From NCBI GenBank assembly GCA_025774615.1, contig JALGVQ010000046.1, forward strand, positions 15,152 to 30,689: a stretch of DNA of 15,538 bases. The letters run 5' to 3'. Each line of letters begins with the position of its first letter. The stretch's first letter is position 1. Below the pieces are notes generated by a model, which was given only the letters and a program-made list of their open reading frames with translations, ran no database searches and was not told where the DNA came from. Below are positions 1 to 9,300 of the stretch, piece by piece. The DNA comes from a bacterium (GTDB taxonomy: Bacteria > Blakebacterota > Blakebacteria > Blakebacterales > Blakebacteraceae). Position numbers and translations under genes: made by a program.

Positions 1-221
1 TTCCAACTTTCTACGAAAAGGGCCGATACCGCGCCGCGGCTCAGCGCCTCGATACCTACACCACCGGTTCCTGCGAAGAGGTCGAGCACGCTCAAATCCC
101 GCGGAGAACCGAGTACATCGAATATCCACTGTCGGACCTGAGCTGTTGCCGGGCGGGTTTCATGTCCATGCGGACTGGTGAGAGTCATTCCACGTCTCTC
201 GCCACCGGTGATCCGGATCAT
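1..221 (-). CDS. rsmD: RsmD, 16S rRNA (guanine966-N2)-methyltransferase, partial (3' end beyond window)
   Basis: The frame starts with ATG at 221 and runs off the left edge after 73 codons. The N-terminus MIRITGGERRGMTL followed by SPHG and TRPATAQVRQWIFDVLG is the standard opening of RsmD, including the conserved RPT/RPA segment. It is followed by LSVLDLFAGTGGVGIEALSRGA, the SAM-binding motif I (FAGTG) of class I methyltransferases. RsmD methylates G966 of 16S rRNA during assembly of the small subunit. The catalytic NPPY motif would lie beyond the edge, so activity cannot be judged. The start codon overlaps the stop of the upstream PilM-like gene as ATGA (218-221), so translation is probably coupled. 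In many bacteria coaD follows rsmD, which is testable outside the window. Confidence 0.9.
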   Translation of the reverse strand, partial: MIRITGGERRGMTLTSPHGHETRPATAQVRQWIFDVLGSPRDLSVLDLFAGTGGVGIEALSRGAVSALFVESW

Positions 222-1201
222 GACCGGATGGCAGCCAGCGCCCCTCCGATACAGAGCGCGAATGAACCCAGGTTGCTCTCTATGAGAGGGCTTGATGCCA
301 GGGTATCATCGATCGCTATCCGGGATCGAATATCAATCATCTCGATACGTGACTGGAACTTCCTCACCAGGGCAGCCAGAAGAGAATCGGGGTTTTCGAC
401 CGAACCGGTGAAAAAGACCTTCTCCACTGATCCGGATCCATCCCGGCCGGCAGGGAACCATCGCTGGTCCAGTTCACCCAGGACCCTCTCGATCTCAGCA
501 GCCACCGCGTCCGGTTCGTCGGAATCCCACTGTTGGGAGGCATGGTTTGCGGCATCACCGCGCAGTGATGTCGCTCCAACGGATTCACTCCCTCTGATCA
601 GGGTGATCTCAAGTGATTCAGCCTCCACATGTGCCGCTGCGACAACACTCCCGTCATCGTCGCGATCATTTTGAAGGGCGCACACACGGACGAATCTGGT
701 CAGCGCCCACGGATCACAATCCCAGGCTGCCACGTGACAACCGACTCCATCGATAACCTCTTCATACAATTCGAGGATCGCCGAGGGAACACCCCACGCG
801 TCGATCACATTCACACCATCAGAGACCGTTCGCGCAGTCCATTCAACATGAAGCTGTTGTTCAGGATCCGTCCCGCTGAAGCGGGTACCCATCTCCCACC
901 GGACCCTCTCACGGAGACTCTCACCATCAGCGGGAAATTCTCCAGGATGGGGGAGCAGCGTCCTTTCAACGACACGACCATCCAGGACGACCACCACCCC
1001 GCTCCGCTCCACACCCTCCCGGTCGAGGGAGCGGTCGAGCACGTCCAGCATCGGAGCGATCCCTTCAGGTCGGATCAGTCCGCGGTCCATCGATGTAAAG
1101 GGAATAAGGCCGGCCCCGGCTGAAGTCAGCCGGAGGCCATCATGCAGATTGAGCAGGTTGGTGAATCGAAAGGTCCGGTCGGTGAATTTGAGCCCCAGCA
1201 A
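218..1201 (-). CDS. Degenerate PilM/GspL-like actin-fold protein (pilus or secretion assembly family)
   Basis: This 327-residue protein has no signal peptide or membrane helix. Three features recall PilM and the cytoplasmic part of GspL: an N-terminal beta hairpin (LLGLKFTDRTFRF), a middle segment with a DAWGVPSAILELYEEVIDGVGC pattern like the PilM subdomain that compares two halves of the fold, and a C-terminus ending in LGSFALCIGGALAAIRS, which resembles the PilM C-terminal helix. PilM is the ATP-binding cytoplasmic ring protein of type IV pili. Here the phosphate-binding loop (normally IDIGSxxIK) is not preserved, so ATP binding may be lost. The start is unclear: TTG at 1201 lacks a good ribosome-binding site, and an in-frame CTG at 1216 has AGGAG about 10 bases upstream. 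The gene lies 15 bases after the preceding stop and overlaps rsmD by 4 bases. The family call is a remote-similarity guess; the ORF itself is secure. Confidence 0.6.
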   Translation of the reverse strand: MLGLKFTDRTFRFTNLLNLHDGLRLTSAGAGLIPFTSMDRGLIRPEGIAPMLDVLDRSLDREGVERSGVVVVLDGRVVERTLLPHPGEFPADGESLRERVRWEMGTRFSGTDPEQQLHVEWTARTVSDGVNVIDAWGVPSAILELYEEVIDGVGCHVAAWDCDPWALTRFVRVCALQNDRDDDGSVVAAAHVEAESLEITLIRGSESVGATSLRGDAANHASQQWDSDEPDAVAAEIERVLGELDQRWFPAGRDGSGSVEKVFFTGSVENPDSLLAALVRKFQSRIEMIDIRSRIAIDDTLASSPLIESNLGSFALCIGGALAAIRS

Positions 1202-1216
1202 ACCGTGATCGACCAG

Positions 1217-1723
1217 TTAACCGCCACTCCTGCCCTCGAGCCAGGAGGCGCGCTTGTTCTCGATCCTTCCGATACCGTGCTGGTCCTTCACGGTGATGGA
1301 GATACCATCATCACGCACGATCAGCAGGTACGCGGAGGAATCAATCGGTGAACGATAGGTGGTGAGCATCTGGTTGTGTGGAAGACGCTCTCTGGGGCCG
1401 ACGATCTTCCATAGATGGGTTGCCTTGATCGTGTCTGCTGCGGCATAGTAGACCCCTATATCGACGGTATCGATCCGCATGGAGCGGACGTTGTTGATAT
1501 AGCTCGCCAGACTCTCCATGTCGGCGGTGTAGTACTGCCTGCCGGAAAAATAGAACTCCTCAGCCAGTGAGAGATCTATCAGGTGCAGTCGCGTCAGCTT
1601 GATCTGGAATTCTGTTTCAGCCCGCTGCTTCATCGGGATGAATATCGTCGCCGCCAGAGCTGCGGCGAACACCAGGATAATCAGTTTCCAGAAAAGGGAT
1701 CCCCCTTGATCTACTTGCTTCAC
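1217..1723 (-). CDS. Small single-pass membrane protein, possibly pseudopilin-like
   Basis: I do not recognise a named family. The best start is GTG at 1723, because AGGAGG (1730-1735) lies 6 bases upstream; an in-frame ATG at 1837 would overlap the preceding gene and lacks such a site. The 168-residue product has a hydrophobic helix at residues 11-30 (FWKLIILVFAAALAATIFIP), then an amphipathic helix rich in E, R and K, and a segment EEFYFSGRQYYTADMESLASYI of the kind seen in the globular heads of GspG-like pseudopilins. Near the end, YRSPIDSSAYLLIV and QHG look like a cysteine-less version of the C-P...C-P.HG tail found in some pilin-like proteins. There is no clear prepilin peptidase site (no G before F/M with E at +5). 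Its position between a ComEA-like and a PilM-like gene supports a pilus- or export-related role, but this is inference. Confidence 0.6.
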   Translation of the reverse strand: MKQVDQGGSLFWKLIILVFAAALAATIFIPMKQRAETEFQIKLTRLHLIDLSLAEEFYFSGRQYYTADMESLASYINNVRSMRIDTVDIGVYYAAADTIKATHLWKIVGPRERLPHNQMLTTYRSPIDSSAYLLIVRDDGISITVKDQHGIGRIENKRASWLEGRSGG

Positions 1724-1827
1724 AGACAACCTCCTGAAGGCCCGTTTGCTTGCAGGCCGGATCAATCTTCCTCGGATGAGCCCCGCGGGAAAGCCGCGCG
1801 GTATCATAGTGATGACCCCGAAGGGCG
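1724..1827. other. Intergenic spacer holding the strong ribosome-binding site of the 168-residue membrane protein
   Basis: This 104-base gap separates the ComEA-like gene from the small membrane protein, both on the minus strand. The only clear signal is AGGAGG at 1730-1735, 6 bases before the GTG start. A short GC-rich inverted repeat (CCGCG at 1783-1787 with CGCGG near 1797-1801) could form a weak hairpin, but it lacks a U-tract and is not called a terminator. Confidence 0.4.
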
Positions 1828-2307
1828 TCAACGCCATTTACCCCTGCTTCCCGGCTGGTCGGGTGCCGTTGTCACGGTCGAATCAGGAGCATCCGCATCG
1901 ATCATGGCAAATGGCCTGAGAAGGTCCAGTTTCACGGGACCGATGCCGGATACTTCGAGCAGGTCATCAACCTGCCACGACCCGGTCCGGAGGGTACGCC
2001 ACTCCACGATCCTTCGTGCCAGAACCGGTCCAATCCCCGGCAACCGCGTGAGTGTCTCCTCATCGGCCACCATCAGATCGATCGGACCCGTGAGTTCCTG
2101 CTCTTCAGCAGAATAGACGATCCCCTCCCGTGATCCGTTCAGGTCGAAGGTTGCCATTGAGTCGAATTCCGGTGTCCCCTGAACGAGACGGACCGGTAGT
2201 GGCGGCGGCCTCAGTTCCTCGATCGTATGCCATCCGGCACCCATGGCGGTTACCACCAGGAGCAGAATGGCGATTCTTCGTTCCGGACGGGTGAATTCAT
2301 CTGTCAT
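1828..2307 (-). CDS. ComEA-like helix-hairpin-helix protein with N-terminal membrane anchor
   Basis: The 159-residue protein has a short charged N-terminus, a membrane helix at about residues 11-25 (RIAILLLVVTAMGAGW), a proline-rich and acidic linker, and a tandem helix-hairpin-helix domain at residues 75-135. Its two hairpins read LPGIGPVLA (89-97) and VSGIGPVKL (119-127), preceded by PIDLMVADEETLTR, which matches the IDLNTADxxxLxxLPGIG signature of ComEA. ComEA proteins bind double-stranded DNA without sequence preference in the periplasm or on the outer membrane face and pull it in during natural transformation. The tail after residue 138 is low-complexity (D, T, P, S). The ATG start has no obvious Shine-Dalgarno sequence. 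The neighbouring pilin-like and PilM-like genes fit a DNA-uptake or pilus context, but no comEC or pilQ is seen here, so competence is not proven. Confidence 0.75.
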   Translation of the reverse strand: MTDEFTRPERRIAILLLVVTAMGAGWHTIEELRPPPLPVRLVQGTPEFDSMATFDLNGSREGIVYSAEEQELTGPIDLMVADEETLTRLPGIGPVLARRIVEWRTLRTGSWQVDDLLEVSGIGPVKLDLLRPFAMIDADAPDSTVTTAPDQPGSRGKWR

Positions 2308-2405
2308 GATCAGTCAGCGGGGGCGGGTGAGGAGGGCGCTTGTCGAGTCGCAGCCGGTCGGGATACGGCGCCGCTCGAATGCCGCGGTTGCTGTGTGACG
2401 GGACC
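2308..2405. other. 98-base spacer between the cyclase-like and ComEA-like genes
   Basis: I see no clear promoter, terminator or ribosome-binding site here on the minus strand. The sequence just before the ComEA-like ATG is C-rich rather than purine-rich. It is the largest gap but one within the leftward gene run, so a promoter or operon boundary could lie here. Confidence 0.3.
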
Positions 2406-3353
2406 CTAGGGGTAGAGTACCGCCACCAGTACTCTGCCGACTGCCTCGAGACTCTCGGCACTCAGCTTGTCCCAGGTGTCTTCCCTGGTGTGCCAGTAAG
2501 GATAATCACTGATGCTCTCGGTTATATCGATCGCCGGGATCCCGGCGTCACGGTTCAGGATCCAGTGGTCATCGACAACCGTACTTCCCCGGCTCTGCTT
2601 GAACTGGGTGATCCCGAGTTCAGCGGCAAGGTCCCAGACTTTCTTTACGACGTCGGGAGCATACTGGAGAGAGATCGGTTCCTGGTGGTAATCGGCCTGC
2701 ACATCACCGACCAGGTCAACCAGGATCGCGAACCACGGCTGGTAACCGGACTGTTTGGCGAAGCTGGCGAAGTGGCGACTGCCCTGGAACCAGTGTTCAT
2801 ACTCTGGTGCTGCTCCCGAGAGCCCGATGTCTTCACCATCGAAGAGAACAATATCGACTCCATATGCTGGTTCGTGTGCAGAAAGGAGCTCGGCCATGTG
2901 GAGCATGATCGCTGTACCAGCCGCCCCGTCCACGGCTCCATCGATCGGCTCCAGAACGGGTGGATACTCCGCGCTGGCTTCCGGTCGGCAATCGAAGTGC
3001 GCACAGAGCATGATCCGCTGGGTCTTCTCCGGATAGAAACTCGCGATCAGATTCACGCCATCGGCGCTCTCCTGGTAATGAGGGTTCCAGATCTGAAATG
3101 ACTGGCGCTGAACTACCGCAGCCAGTGGTTGCAGGTATGCCTCCATCCAGTCGATCGCCTGGCGGTGCGCTTCCGATCCGGGTACCCGTGGACCGAAGTC
3201 GGTCTGGATCTTTGCGAGCGCGAGCGCCTCTTCTCCATCAAACTCCGGTTGCGACCGGGCCGATGCTCCTGTGCCGCAATATGTGCCGAGAAGCAGAAGG
3301 ATCGCTGGCAGTATGGGCCGGATCCATCGCCGGGTTCCTGAAGGTCGTGGCAT
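2406..3353 (-). CDS. Exported M28-family zinc enzyme, glutaminyl-peptide cyclotransferase-like
   Basis: With ATG at 3353 the product has 315 residues; an in-frame GTG at 3362 overlaps the sprA stop. I prefer the ATG because AGGTGATC, a perfect anti-Shine-Dalgarno complement, sits just before it. Residues 1-32 form a signal peptide with a likely signal peptidase I site after ASA. The M28 metal and catalytic set is visible: AHFD (H119, D121), AVDGAAG (D142), FDGED (E174, D175), VDLVGD (D213) and PYWHT (H288). The segments W-FQGSRHFA, VDDHWILN, GIPAIDI and YPYWHTREDTWDKLS are typical of bacterial glutaminyl cyclases rather than broad aminopeptidases. Such enzymes turn N-terminal glutamine into pyroglutamate in exported proteins. 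A lipobox is not convincing (Y before the only Cys). It is coupled directly to sprA, suggesting it may act on proteins of the same secretion route. An aminopeptidase cannot be excluded. Confidence 0.85.
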   Translation of the reverse strand: MPRPSGTRRWIRPILPAILLLLGTYCGTGASARSQPEFDGEEALALAKIQTDFGPRVPGSEAHRQAIDWMEAYLQPLAAVVQRQSFQIWNPHYQESADGVNLIASFYPEKTQRIMLCAHFDCRPEASAEYPPVLEPIDGAVDGAAGTAIMLHMAELLSAHEPAYGVDIVLFDGEDIGLSGAAPEYEHWFQGSRHFASFAKQSGYQPWFAILVDLVGDVQADYHQEPISLQYAPDVVKKVWDLAAELGITQFKQSRGSTVVDDHWILNRDAGIPAIDITESISDYPYWHTREDTWDKLSAESLEAVGRVLVAVLYP

Positions 3354-3358
3354 CTTGA

Positions 3359-6300
3359 TCACCTGAATGTGAGGTTCATGTAGATCGCCACTTCGCGCAC
3401 TTTGCGCGTACGATCCATTAACCTGTCCTCGACGTTCTCTAATCTCATGTCGAGTCCGCCTTCGATCATCTGACTGAAACTATACCCCAACCGGGGCCTG
3501 ATCGACCATGTCGCAGTTGAAACGGTCGGCACGAACTGGGCGCCCTTCCTCGTGCCGATACGTACCTCGGTGGTGTCCTCACGCCGTTCCAGTCTCACCC
3601 GGGCATCCACGGTACTCGTGATCCTCAAGCGCTTTCTGATGAACGGGATTTTGATCCCCTCCGGAGCGCTGAAGCGGTACGAGATATCTATATGGTAGTC
3701 AGAGTTTCTTGTTCGGGTCTGACTCGTCCCGCCGGTCAGCTGCTCTCTGAGGGCCTCGAGAGAGTTACGGCCCGTTGAGATGGTGATACCGTTCAGGAAG
3801 AGGATCTGCACTCCGATCAGCGGTCTCAGCGCTTTGACATCATTGCTGCTGTACGGTTCGCGTACTGCGTCTTCCCCGACAGCGGTCCTCAACCAGTCGG
3901 TGGTGTCTTTCGTGCGCTGGTAGCTGGTTGAGACAGAGATCGAACTGGTGATATTCGGGAAGAACCAGAGCTGTTGCAGTCCCTGCCACCTGAAACTGAA
4001 AGCGGGCCAGGTCACACTCGACGCGAATGTCGTCTTCGACTCGCTGAACTGGTCGATCCAGCGCCACTGAGGCCTTAAATCCACAAATGCGGAAAGAGGC
4101 AGATTGAGGCCTGTATTCGCGTTGATCATGCGGGTCGACTGGATCGAGGACTGCTGGGTCGCCACCACGGCCGCCCTCGGAACATCGGGCTGCTCTTTCA
4201 ACCCGAGCTGGTAGCCGACCGACGGACGGCCCATGAGATTATACTGGTTGCCGACCCTGTCGCTGGAAAGGGTGATGAGTACCGGCGTCACACGGGTCAC
4301 GATGGTTCTGATGTCGTTGATGAGTTTGGGCAGGCCGGTCGCATCCACAAGCGGCCGGGGTGGGCCGAAGAACTGGGTGGGGATGATCGTATAGGTCGCA
4401 CTTCCCTCAAGGTTCGTGTTTGCGCTCCTCCCCAACCGGATCTGTTCACCCTCGGGAGTGATCCTCGTGTTGAACCGCGGATCGTTGTTCTCGCGATATT
4501 CCACACGGTACTGATAGGTCTGAGTCATCCACGTGAACGTGGCCGGTTCATAGATGGCGTTGAGAAGCTGGCGTCGCTTCACTTCCCGCCCCAGGTTGGC
4601 GTCACTGAGCGCCCACCCCTGTGTGAGATCACGATCGAGGGTGAGGAAGTAGGTGCCTGTCAACGGCCGGAACGGATGGAACGCCGCGTTGAACAGCTCC
4701 GTCGCCGTGAACGCGTTCCTGCTCCTGACCTGACCGGTACGATCGGCCACTCTTTCACCCAGCTTGGTCGTATTGAGGGAATAATTCAGGATGGTCGGCA
4801 GCGGATTGAACGCGGCCTCCTTGAGAAATGCGGGCAACAATGGGACCCTCCTGAACGGGTACCATTCGAGCTCCGCGCGGGGATTCAGATCGTAACTGAA
4901 CCGCCCCTGTACACGGTACGACTCGTTCACCGGATTGATCGGACTCGTGCCATCCCGCCTGCTGCCGGTTACGCTCATCGTCATCCGGTCGATCGTCCAT
5001 GCCGCCAGCGGGCTCTCACTAGCGTTCCGTTTCCGTATGGAGATTGAGATACTCTGGTCTTCCTGCGAGGTGCGATGATCGTATCGCTGATCCTCATCCA
5101 GGATGAGATCTGATCCGGGAAGGTATTTGGGCAGACTGAGGTTGCTTCTGCTGTTGATCGAAAGCGGTATATCGAAACCCCACTTCGCAGGCATTAACCG
5201 ATCGAGGGCTGTCACCCACTGAAGGTTGCTGACCTGTGTGGTACTGAGTGATCCTCTCTTTTCCCTCAGCCCGTGGAAGTCGGCCGTGCGTCTGCTGATC
5301 CTGAGGTCGATAGTGCTGAAGTCTGCAAGCTGCATCCTGAATCCCAGGCGAGAGGCGGTGCCGTTGTCCCGCCTTACGTCCGTGACCCTGAGTTCATCAG
5401 CCCAGATTTCACCATCGATCGGCAGTGATGGATGTTGATTCATGACACCGACCGATAACCGCTTGATATTCGTGAGACTCGGCCGTCCCCTCACTCGATA
5501 CTGTCCCTCGGTCGTATCAGGTATCCCGCTCCGGGCCCCCCACTCGGCCAGCATCTCCTCCTTCAGTGTGGCGATCTCATCAAAGTTGATCACCACATGG
5601 TTCCGGTCATCCCACCCGGGATAAATGATGGTGTGGTACTCGTAATAATTATTCTCGTCGGCACCGAAGCGGAGGAACGCCATGAGGTGACTCGTATCTT
5701 CATTCGCGATCCAGCCCGCTGCCGGCTTGCCGTAAAAGAACATCTCGAGCCCCCGGTAGAGCGTGAAGTCCTCGGCCTTGATGATGCTTCTGAAAACCTC
5801 GCCCTCGACTCCGGCCGGCAGCTGTTCGAAGGTGACCGCAAGTGACTGTTCCTTGCTGAGCAGGCTGGTGATCCTGTCCCGGACTCCGCTGACTCCGGGA
5901 GGAGGAAAATATTCTCCGACGTTGTCGAATGTGTTCCGCACGCTGGCGCGTACAGTCTCCGGGGGGAGGGTCACATCACCGATCTGTATCAGCTTTTCCC
6001 TCCACTGGTTGCCAACCACATCGATGGCCGCCAGGGAAATCTCGAAGGCGGACGTATCGGGCGGGGAAGTGATCCAGACACGGATGCTCTCCACCAGGGA
6101 GAGGTCGGGAGTACCGGTCGAACCAGCGGCATCGGCCAGCGGAATCCGGTAGAGACGCCACGAATCGGTTTCATTCCACGTGGATGGATCGACTTTTCCA
6201 CCGGCTACATACACGCTGTCAGGTGAATCGGGACCGAGATCGATCACCCAGGAAACGTAATTGTTCGATCTGTCCAGATACCCGTTCCGGTTGATGTCCT

Positions 6301-9300
6301 CGGTATCCGGTTTGCTTTGCTTGTCAGGATCGAGCCGGTTGCCCTCCGTCCCATTGACACGGACATAATTATCAGGATTGGAATACCGCCAGTTATCGTG
6401 CGAGGGATCATCCGCGTTGCGATACGGGTACCACAACGGATCGGAGTAGAGCTCGGTGAATCGGGCCTGTTTCTCCTCCAGCGTCGGATAGAGAGCAGGG
6501 TTGTCTCCGGCATGGATCAGATAGAAGCTGAGTTCCTGCTCATCGTTCAATCCATCCAGTCCGACATCTTCACCTGAATCGATCACGCCGTTCCTCACAC
6601 CGTTCCTGAGGATATCTTCGGTATTCAGATCACCCTTGTCGTCCGCGTCTTCAGAGATCGTACCCATGTCGATATGGAGTTCCCCCCGATCCCCCCGTAC
6701 CCACAATTCCAGATACGTCAGCTGGGTCAGGTCGGCTGCTCCGGCGGAAACTGCCTGCTGGATCCCGTTCCACCTGCGCTCGAGGCTCGTGGTATTCCAT
6801 TCATAAGCACCGGCCGGCCAGGGACTCGGCTGATTGGGATCAAGATAGATGCTGAGGACGTTCACCCCTTCGCTCTTGATGTCAGTCTCCTTCTCCGGCC
6901 AGATATCCCGGCTGGAGATCCGTCGGAAGGGATTGAACCACAACAGGCGCGAACGCTCATCTGCGGTCCGGTCCACCGGAACAGCCGCAGGTGTCCATCT
7001 GCCCCTGCCGACTCCGAAGCCGGTAGCGTTTTTCACACCTTCGAAATCATCCACCAGCGCAACTCCGACCGTATTCGGATTCGGGAGACTCTGGGCGATC
7101 TCTGCCTCGAACTCAATCCTCGACATCACGTCGGTTTCGATCAGGGGGAGCGCATCGATAGCCCTGGTCAGCCATTCAGGCTCGAAATTCAGCACCGTAG
7201 TAGCGTCCCAGATGAGAGTCCGGTTCGGCTCTCTGCCGATCCGGATCCGGCGATCCATGGTCCTCTCGCTGCGGGAGAGGACCATTCCGGAGATCATGCC
7301 GACCTGCCCCAACTGGTATTCAGCCCGGGCTCCGACCAGTGTCTTCTGCTCCAGCTGGATGATCGGACTGTATTCGTAATCCACCTTCACATCAGCAGTC
7401 GGATCCTGGATGTCACTGGTCAGGAAGGTGAGTTCTCCGGTCAGGTAGTTGATCTGGTAGTCGGTACCCCTTTTCAGTCTCCTGCCGTTGATGGTGACCA
7501 CATCACTCCGCTCAAGGATGTTCGTTGCCGGCAGCGAATAGGTGACCGACCGGGTGGCCATCTGCACATTGATGTAGTAACGGGTGCGCTGGGTGAGCTC
7601 GAAACGGGACACGGTATCGTACATATCCACCGTGACCTCGAGGTCATCATTCATGAACGGCTCGAGATCAGGAAAGATCAGCTCGCCCCGGGCAAGGTTC
7701 AGATTGTTCTCGTTCAGATCGATGTTCCCATCGGGGGGGGTTCCCGGCAATTCACCCCACTGATCGAGGCCGAGGATCTGCAGGTAGTCCTCGCCATCCT
7801 GTGTGTATTGATCCTCCTCGGAAGGAGGGTCGAAGAAAATCCTGACCTTCAGACCATCCGCCGGGATGTTCCTCGCACCGAGGTAGTAGACGTTCCTCAG
7901 CTCATACTTCCACGTGGCATCTTCGGGACGCGGGTCGGGGGGTTTGATGAGCTTCATGATCAATGGCGTGGTCGGGTCCTGTGGAGTAGGCATCGAGCCA
8001 ATCTGGTCACCATCTGCCATGGTATACACAACTCCAAGCACCTCTTTGGGGCCAAGACTCACATTCAGGGCCAGGTACCCGCCTGCCCGGTTGACGTAGT
8101 ATTCCCCCGGGTCGAGTTGGTGGAATGATCCGAAATGCGCTTCCCGGGAATCGAGAGGTGCCGGATTACCAGGATCGAACCAGGCGATCGCGCTGTCGAT
8201 GGCCGCTTTCTGGGTATCATTGCTGTACTGCTGGTCATCCACGAAGACATTGATCGTAACGATCGAATCGGCCGGAACATACACCCGGTCTGTGAACCGG
8301 CCACGGTATTCCATGTCGAGGAAGTAGTATGTGCCCAGCTGTGGCTCAATATCAGGTCGGCGGATTTCCGATTCTCTCGCCCCGGCCGTGAACGTGGCCT
8401 TCTCTCCCGATCCCTTCTCCTGAGTCGCAAGAGCCGTGAGTGTGAGCGGACCCAGCCGAACCGTGCCCTTGATACCGAACAGTCCGCTCGCGCCCTGGTT
8501 GAATCCCACGAATTGTGTACCGGGCAGCTGGAAGTTGGTGTTTCCCGCAATGAGTTCCTGCAGGATCTCATTTTCATCACCCCGGTACACCAGGTTGATA
8601 TTGTTCTCCAAATCGGTCAGCGCGCGGGTGTCCTGTTCGATCGAGACTTCCACCTTCGAGCCTACATTGCCGATGATCTCGAATCTCGATTCCTGTTCCA
8701 TGTTGAGGGCAGGGAATCTGCTGACATACTGCGTCGCTGTCGAAACAGCGCCTTCGGTCCATTCACTTTTTCCACTGAAGCGAAGATTCCGGTTTCCACG
8801 GACCCGGATCTCGGCGCCTCCCTCACCAATGACCCGTTCCAACCCCCTCGGCACATTGATGGGAATCTCGAATTCGAGGAGCCCTCTTCTCTCTTCTTCG
8901 GTCTGCTGGGTTGCCTCAAAATTGGCCAGCAGGTTCCTTCGGGCCTGTTCCCGGCGGACCATATCAAGATATTCACCTAATCCGACCACTGCGGGTTTCT
9001 GTACTTCGATCGATCCGACCCGGGTCTGGAACCGTATCTGCTGATGTCCGGGAAGAACCTCGACGAACTGCCGGAGACCGGGAAGTTCACCGGGTGGGTA
9101 GAGCCCGCGGTCACGGAGAGGTGTGAAACCGGGGAGCCCACCCCGGGGGGATCTCGGAGCAGTCATGTTGTCGTACACGCCGACCAGCAGATATTCCCTG
9201 ATACCGATCCTGGACCGGACCGGTTCTTCATCCTGGAACGCTTCGACCCCCGCAGGAGTATAAAGAAGGAGGCAGAGCATGAATATCAACAGGGACGATC

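Noticed and set aside
1781-1801. GC-rich inverted repeat in the spacer before the 168-residue membrane protein as terminator
   Set aside because: The stem is only five pairs and no T-tract follows on the minus strand.
2340-3101. 253-codon open frame on the plus strand opposite the M28 enzyme
   Set aside because: The opposite strand encodes an enzyme with all catalytic motifs; the plus-strand product resembles nothing.
3267-3353. Lipoprotein signal in the M28 enzyme
   Set aside because: The only cysteine is preceded by Tyr, which does not fit a lipobox; a signal peptidase I site after ASA fits better.
7733-7740. Run of eight G residues in sprA as a possible frameshift or phase-variation site
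   Set aside because: The frame is intact on both sides and the run encodes the conserved P-P-D-G of the SprA segment; a single short run is not evidence of slippage.
6674-8128. 484-codon open frame on the plus strand opposite sprA, plus many other long frames there
   Set aside because: The protein has no recognisable domain, and the minus-strand frame is a full-length SprA match; antisense open frames are expected in G+C-rich genes.
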